Made by a program: the position numbers and the translations under genes. Positions 30,381-34,008 of a DNA stretch of 34,008 bases are shown piece after piece (within the stretch, counting starts at the first letter, position 1; the number at the start of each line of letters is the position of its first letter). Origin of the DNA: an uncultured Clostridia bacterium (GTDB lineage Bacteria; Bacillota; Clostridia; Christensenellales; Borkfalkiaceae). The DNA lies in the NCBI GenBank assembly GCA_947627065.1, contig CANQUN010000015.1, positions 1 to 34,008 of the forward strand, in the 5' to 3' direction. The notes beneath the pieces are model-generated. The model was not told the origin of the DNA, ran no database searches, and saw nothing but the letters and a program-made list of their open reading frames with translations.

Positions 30381-30973
30381 TCAATGGCCAACCTCCACCC
30401 CGAGAAGTTTGGCGTAAATTTTGCGGTCCTGCTCCTTGAACACGTTGAAAATGACCTTGATTTTGCTTGCCGTTTCCCGCTTGTAGTTGCGCACGGTTTG
30501 AACGGCGATTAGGCGCGCGTGATTTTCGCCCCGCCCGTGGTTTCTTCGAATCCCTGCGCCTTCATGATTTCGGCGCACTCCAACCGAAGCCCTACGCCCG
30601 CAAAGGTGTGAATGGCGTTGTCGATACAGCCGTGGTTCGGGCAGAAACAGCCGAGCATTTGGGAGTTGGCGGCGTTGACGATCCCGTCGCAACGGAGCGT
30701 TGTGATATCGCCTTGCCAAAGGTATATGTCGGGCTGAACGGGCGAAAGATCAGAAATGTCCGTTATACCTTTGAGCCGAAGTTCCTCACTCAGATATTCG
30801 TCTTGAATACACAAAAATTCCACGCTTGCCGCGCGCGGCTCCCGCACGTTGAAAAGCGCGCGCAAGAGGCGTTTTTGCGAATACTCGTCGTCGGGAATTT
30901 CGGCTTGCGCGCTCCGCTCGTCGAGCAGATATTTTATTAGATATTTCCGTCTTTGTGTTTGTTCCATATACAT
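30381..30973 (-). pseudogene. zinc-type macrodomain ADP-ribosyl hydrolase, internal deletion
   Basis: The first frame (start 30973 or 30967) holds the N-terminal half of the sirtuin-linked macrodomain family: RALFNVREPR, LYLWQGDITTL-like IYLWQGDITTL, IVNAANSQMLGC, CFCPNHGCIDNAIHTFAG and GGAKITRA, then stops at 30509. In another frame the true C-terminus follows at once: LIAVQTVRNY ... KVIFNVFKEQDRKIYAKLLG, ending at 30381. From memory of full-length relatives (about 265 residues), some 65-70 residues between these parts are missing, including the second ADP-ribose-binding loop. The enzyme should be inactive. Its usual partner, the sirtuin, is intact immediately downstream. Deletion in the strain or an assembly fault are both possible. 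Confidence 0.75.
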
Positions 30974-31001
30974 TATACGAATGGCGCAACCGATGAGACA
31001 A
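30972..31001 (-). promoter_or_regulatory. possible promoter of the macrodomain/sirtuin pair
   Basis: TATAAT (30977-30972) on the minus strand overlaps the first ATG, with a weak TTGTCT (31001-30996) 18 bases upstream. Transcription would start near the ATG at 30967, which has no ribosome binding site, so a leaderless message is possible. Confidence 0.35.
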
Positions 31002-31061
31002 ACCGTTTGCCTTTACCGATTGCGTCTTGCAGCGTTAAATTTGCGCGCCGCGGTGTTCCGT

Positions 31062-31103
31062 TTTTGCAAGCCGCGGATTATATTTTGCAAGCCGCGGATT
31101 GCA
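31062..31103. repeat. two-unit tandem repeat, 21-bp period
   Basis: TTTTGCAAGCCGCGGATT occurs at 31062 and 31083. It lies between the cupin stop codon and the macrodomain promoter. Confidence 0.7.
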
Positions 31104-31134
31104 TTTTTGCCCGTTGCGGCACGGGACGTGTCGG

Positions 31135-31491
31135 TCAGGCGATTACGGCGTCGGCGGCCGTGTAGTTTTCAAGCGAATTTGCCTTTACCTGAATGCAGAT
31201 GTACTCGATTGCGCTGTCGGGCGCGGCGAAAAAGCGACGTTTAGCGGCGGGTGCTATTCGCAGCCAATCACCCGCGGCAAGGGGAACGGTTTCGCCGTCG
31301 ATGTCGGCGATTCCGCTGCCGCTGAGAATGCAGTAGATTTCCTCATTCTGTTTGTGCGCGTGAACGAAAGGAACGCTTGCGCCCGCGGGCAGCGTGTTTA
31401 CGCTGACTTCTGCACCCGTCAGCCCGAGGGCGTCGTGAAGTTCGGTTCTCGCTCCGACGCCGACCGTTGTCTTGGAAAAATTCTTTGTCAT
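31135..31491 (-). CDS. small cupin-domain protein
   Basis: A 118-residue single cupin barrel: VPFVHAHKQNEEIYCILSGSG is the first metal-binding motif (His, His, Glu), and WLRIAPAAKRRFFAA lies where the second motif should be, with its usual His replaced by Lys or Arg. The start has GGAGG upstream. It is divergent from the HxlR regulator with a shared 240-base region, so it is the likely target. Its reaction or ligand is not evident. Confidence 0.85.
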   Translation of the reverse strand: MTKNFSKTTVGVGARTELHDALGLTGAEVSVNTLPAGASVPFVHAHKQNEEIYCILSGSGIADIDGETVPLAAGDWLRIAPAAKRRFFAAPDSAIEYICIQVKANSLENYTAADAVIA

Positions 31492-31596
31492 AATTTACCT
31501 CCGGATATTTTTGTTTTGCCGTTCGGCCGACATACGCGAAAATGCAAAATGCGCTATGAACGCGCGGCGCGTCATGCGGCCTTACCATGCGCATAC

Positions 31597-31627
31597 ATTA
31601 TAACAGATGTAAAAGAAAATTTCTCAA
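31597..31627 (-). promoter_or_regulatory. possible promoter of the cupin gene
   Basis: TTGAGA (31627-31622) and a perfect TATAAT (31602-31597) on the minus strand, with a long 19-base spacer. Confidence 0.45.
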
Positions 31628-31635
31628 ACGTTTCC

Positions 31636-31658
31636 TTTTTATTACCTTGTAATAAAAA
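31636..31658. promoter_or_regulatory. palindromic operator candidate for the HxlR regulator
   Basis: TTTTTATTAC and GTAATAAAAA form a perfect inverted repeat around CTT. It lies between the divergent cupin and HxlR promoters, upstream of both -35 boxes. Confidence 0.6.
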
Positions 31659-31684
31659 AGTTACAGAGTTTCCGATTTGAACTA

Positions 31685-31713
31685 TTGACGGGATTTTGAG
31701 TTTGTGGTATAAT
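31685..31713 (+). promoter_or_regulatory. promoter of the HxlR gene
   Basis: TTGACG (31685-31690) and TATAAT (31708-31713), 17 bases apart. Confidence 0.75.
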
Positions 31714-31731
31714 GGAAAAAAGGAGAAACTT

Positions 31732-32061
31732 ATGCTGACCAAAGACGAACTGCCCGAATGTCCCGTTGCGACGACCGTGCGGCTGATTGGCAACAAATGG
31801 AAACTTTTGCTCATACGCAACCTGATTTACAACGGCAAGCAGCGCTTTTCGGATTTTATAAAGACGGTGCCTTGCATAAGCAAGAAGGTTTTGACCGATA
31901 ACCTCAGGGCGCTTGAAGAGGACGGGATTATTGAACGCGAGGTCTTTGCCGAAGTGCCGCCGCGCGTGGAGTATTCGCTCTCTCCGCTCGGCAATTCTCT
32001 CCGTCCCATCATCGACGCGATGGCCGATTGGGGAACTGAGTATAAGAGTAATTTACGGTAA
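31732..32061 (+). CDS. HxlR-family winged-helix regulator
   Basis: A 109-residue protein from the ATG at 31732, which has AAGGAG upstream; the frame extends upstream to 31696 but that part would span the promoter. The single HxlR domain is complete: CPVATTVRLIGNKWKLLLIRNL, RFSDFIKTVPCISKKVLTDNLRAL, DGIIEREVF, PRVEYSLSPLGNSLRPII. The N-terminal Cys (PECPV) is the position used for redox or electrophile sensing in some relatives. It probably controls itself and the divergent cupin gene through the palindrome between them. Confidence 0.92.
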   Translation: MLTKDELPECPVATTVRLIGNKWKLLLIRNLIYNGKQRFSDFIKTVPCISKKVLTDNLRALEEDGIIEREVFAEVPPRVEYSLSPLGNSLRPIIDAMADWGTEYKSNLR

Positions 32062-32086
32062 ACTCCGTTTGAAAATTAAAGTGATC

Positions 32087-32110
32087 AAGCCCGCCTTAAG
32101 GCGGGCTTTT
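32087..32110 (+). terminator. terminator of the HxlR gene
   Basis: AAGCCCGCC (32087-32095) pairs perfectly with GGCGGGCTT (32100-32108) around TTAA; a short T-run follows. Confidence 0.75.
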
Positions 32111-32116
32111 CGGTTG

Positions 32117-32146
32117 GGCGCGGCCCGCTTTTAAGCGGGGCGCGCC
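32117..32146. other. second GC-rich hairpin
   Basis: GGCGCGGCCCGCTT and AAGCGGGGCGCGCC pair at 13 of 14 positions. There is no T-run on either strand, so it may be a backup or RNA-stabilising hairpin. Confidence 0.45.
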
Positions 32147-32174
32147 TTGCTTGAGTAGACGATGAAAAACGGCG

Positions 32175-32347
32175 TTTTTGTGAGATTTAGGCCACTTATT
32201 GAGAAAATGCGGGGAGATTTGCCGATTGGGCGAAAAGCGCCGTTTTTGCGAGAAAAAGGCCACTTATTGAGAAAATGCGGGAGGATTTGCCGATTGGGTA
32301 TGAGAAAGGCAAAAAGTGGCGATTTTGTGAGATTTAGGCCACTTTTT
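32175..32347 (+). repeat. dispersed intergenic repeat, tandem array of three units
   Basis: Cores begin at 32175, 32243 and 32322. The first two are followed by CACTTATTGAGAAAATGCGG, then GAGATTTGCCGATTGGG or close to it, the longest version of the unit in the window. Around the third core, AAAAAGTGGC (32311-32320) pairs perfectly with GCCACTTTTT (32338-32347), which could terminate the convergent pyrB transcript. Confidence 0.75.
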
Positions 32348-32350
32348 GGG

Positions 32351-33424
32351 TTATCGGTCGTTTTGTTCGGCCGAAGCGTCGCAATAAGCACAGGCAAAGC
32401 CGTTTGCGGTTTGGTAGGCGCGGCAGGGAGTGAAAAGTTCGGCATTGGTGATACATTTGGGATTGAGACATCTGAAGCCCTTGCGCTTTTCGCGGCGGAT
32501 TACGTCGGGTTTGCCCGCGCTTTCGACGAGGCGGAGTATCAGCGCCTTGCGCATGATCTTGCCGTAAAATGTCTGCCGGAAGTAGGCGGCGCGCGGGTCG
32601 GAGTCAACCGCGGGGTCTATCTCGTTGACCCTCGGCAGCGGGTGAAGCACGCGCATGTTCCCCTTTGCCCGCGCCATGATTTCGGGCGTCAGCACAAACG
32701 CATTTTCGGTTACACCAAAGCCGCTTGGGTCAGTGAAACGCTCCTTTTGCACCCTTGTCATATACAGTACATCAAGCGAACGGATACATTCCGCAAGCGA
32801 AGTGCAGACGGTGAATCTTGCGCCTACCGAGCGGAGGTGTTCGAGCATGTAAGGCGGGAGCGCGAGTTCTTTGGGCGAGATGAGGACGAAGCGGACGCCA
32901 TCGCACCGAACGAGCGCACGGATGAGCGAATGGACGGTTCTGCCGTAGCGCAAATCGCCGCACAGCCCCACGGTGAGACCGCGGAGGCCGCCCATTTCGC
33001 GGCGGATGGTCAGAAGGTCCGCGAGCGTCTGCGTGGGGTGGGTGTGGCCGCCGTCGCCCGCGTTTATTATGGGAACGGGCGAATATTCGGCGGCGACGTA
33101 GGGCGCGCCTTCCGACGGGTGGCGCATGGCGATTACGTCGCAGTAGTTGCCGACGACGCGCACGGTGTCCGCAACGCTCTCGCCCTTGGCGGCCGAACTT
33201 GTCGAAGCCGATTCGAAACCGATGACGTTGCCGCCGAGTTCCAGCATGGCCGCCTCGAAACTCAGCCGCGTCCGCGTACTTGGTTCAAAGAACAGCGTCG
33301 CCAACTTTTTGCCGCTCATGCAATGGGCGTAAGTGCCCGGGCGGGCAATCATGTCGTCCGCGAGCGCCATGAGCGAGTCGAGTTCCGCGGGTGTGAAGTC
33401 GGTGATGTCGAGCAGATTCCTCAT
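32351..33424 (-). CDS. pyrB: aspartate carbamoyltransferase with fused PyrI-like zinc finger
   Basis: Catalyses carbamoyl phosphate + aspartate to carbamoyl aspartate, the second step of pyrimidine synthesis. Carbamoyl phosphate motifs are FFEPSTRTRLSFE (about 45-57) and HPTQTLADL; aspartate-domain motifs are MTRVQKERF and HPLPRVNEI. After the normal end near residue 305 there is an extra tail of about 45 residues with CLNPKCITNAE and CAYC: Cys319, 324, 345 and 348 match the zinc site of the regulatory subunit PyrI. The nucleotide-binding part of PyrI is absent. I chose ATG 33424 because homologues start there; a GTG at 33436 has a ribosome binding site too close. It follows pyrE by about 50 bases. 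Confidence 0.93.
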   Translation of the reverse strand: MRNLLDITDFTPAELDSLMALADDMIARPGTYAHCMSGKKLATLFFEPSTRTRLSFEAAMLELGGNVIGFESASTSSAAKGESVADTVRVVGNYCDVIAMRHPSEGAPYVAAEYSPVPIINAGDGGHTHPTQTLADLLTIRREMGGLRGLTVGLCGDLRYGRTVHSLIRALVRCDGVRFVLISPKELALPPYMLEHLRSVGARFTVCTSLAECIRSLDVLYMTRVQKERFTDPSGFGVTENAFVLTPEIMARAKGNMRVLHPLPRVNEIDPAVDSDPRAAYFRQTFYGKIMRKALILRLVESAGKPDVIRREKRKGFRCLNPKCITNAELFTPCRAYQTANGFACAYCDASAEQNDR

Positions 33425-33473
33425 TTTACATTCCACTCTCCTTTTTCATTTTACTTTTTCAATCCCTTTATCA

Positions 33474-34008
33474 TTATTTTATATTTCGCCAATCACCAGA
33501 CGGGTCGTCGCGGAAGGCGAGAATTTGCGCCGCCTGCGTTTGGGTTATCCGCCCCGTTCCGATGGCTACGGGAAGCAGGGCGTCAAGGTCGCAGAGGCTG
33601 TGGTTGGCAAGTCCCGCCCGCGCAAGGGCGAGTTTCCCCTTTTCCATGCCGTAAGTGAAGATGGAAACGACACCAAGAACGTCGGCGCCAACCGAGCGGA
33701 GGGCTTCGGCCGTTTCGATGACAGAGCCGCCCGTGGAGATGAGGTCCTCGATTATCACCGTCTTGTCCCCCGCTTCGAGTTTGCCTTCTATGCGGTTCAT
33801 CCTGCCGTGGTCCTTGCTGCCCGAGCGGACGTAGCCCATGGGAAGGCCGAGGATGTGCGCCGCGATTGCCGCGTGGGCTATGCCCGCGGTGCTCGTGCCC
33901 ATCAAAACTGCGGCCGCGGGAAAGTGCAGACGGACAGCCCCGGCGATGGCGTGTTCGACGGCGGTGCGAGCGGCAGGGTCGGAGAGCACGAGCCTGTTGT
34001 CGCAATAT
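33474..34008 (-). CDS. pyrE: orotate phosphoribosyltransferase, 5' end outside window
   Basis: The frame is open to the window edge and reads YCDNRLVLS just inside it, the usual N-terminal motif of clostridial PyrE, so the start lies beyond 34008. The PRPP-binding loop is VIIEDLISTGGSV and the flexible-loop part is YVRSGSKDHGRMNRIEG. It joins orotate to PRPP to give OMP. It precedes pyrB on the same strand, so both form a pyrimidine operon; no attenuator is visible between them. Confidence 0.93.
   Translation of the reverse strand, partial: YCDNRLVLSDPAARTAVEHAIAGAVRLHFPAAAVLMGTSTAGIAHAAIAAHILGLPMGYVRSGSKDHGRMNRIEGKLEAGDKTVIIEDLISTGGSVIETAEALRSVGADVLGVVSIFTYGMEKGKLALARAGLANHSLCDLDALLPVAIGTGRITQTQAAQILAFRDDPSGDWRNIK

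Overview
This 34 kb window looks like a chromosomal piece from an uncultured gut bacterium of the Clostridia (Firmicutes). The evidence is a GC-rich genome with AGGAGG-type ribosome binding sites, TTGACA-17-TATAAT promoters, Firmicutes-type genes (YloV/FakA, DUF1540, DUF378, UPF0237/UPF0210 pair, class M sirtuin with macrodomain) and a bile salt hydrolase, which points to an animal gut. There are no tRNA or rRNA genes, CRISPR arrays or intact insertion sequences. The taxonomic placement is inferred from gene content only.

Layout. 1-1602: 3'-truncated FakA/YloV-like kinase (-), with a promoter about 320 bases upstream. 2231-5155: large GH106-like glycosidase (-). 5306-5533: DUF378 membrane protein (+), convergent on a UPF0210 gene broken by an internal deletion (5576-6884, -) that follows its usual partner, an ACT-domain protein. 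7466-11462 (+): PLP aminotransferase, bile salt hydrolase and a LacI-family regulator with its own operator. 12169-26474 (-): the main accessory locus. Read in transcription order it holds a LacI regulator, a CUT1 sugar ABC transporter (binding protein and two permeases, no ATPase), two paralogous GH99-like TIM-barrel proteins (one lipoprotein, one without a signal), a small ORF, and two secreted surface proteins with matching C-terminal Cys-Ser-Gly/membrane/KKR tails. 26837-29099: DUF1540 (-), ribosomal protein bL9 (+) and a YbhN/MprF-type membrane protein (+). 29519-30973 (-): class M sirtuin downstream of a macrodomain gene that has lost its middle. 31135-32061: divergent cupin and HxlR regulator around a palindrome. 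32351-34008 (-): pyrB with a fused PyrI-like zinc finger, and a partial pyrE.

How the genes may work together. The central locus reads as a Gram-positive glycan-use cluster: surface proteins and the lipoprotein glycosidase would hold and cut a glycan outside the cell, the transporter would import oligosaccharides, and the second glycosidase would finish them in the cytoplasm. The LacI regulator has a near-palindromic operator at its own promoter, and two 32-bp direct repeats in front of the transporter carry the same core, so the control circuit is visible in the DNA. A mannan-type substrate is only a guess from the GH99 resemblance.

The most unusual non-coding signal is a dispersed intergenic repeat (core TTTTTGTGMGAWWTAGG, then SSACTT) in at least 16 copies. 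Several copies form terminator-like hairpins, and in same-direction gene contexts the core always lies on the strand opposite to the genes. Other items are two conserved genes with internal deletions, 34-bp-period tandem arrays, a duplicated terminator pair, and A/C-rich leaders.
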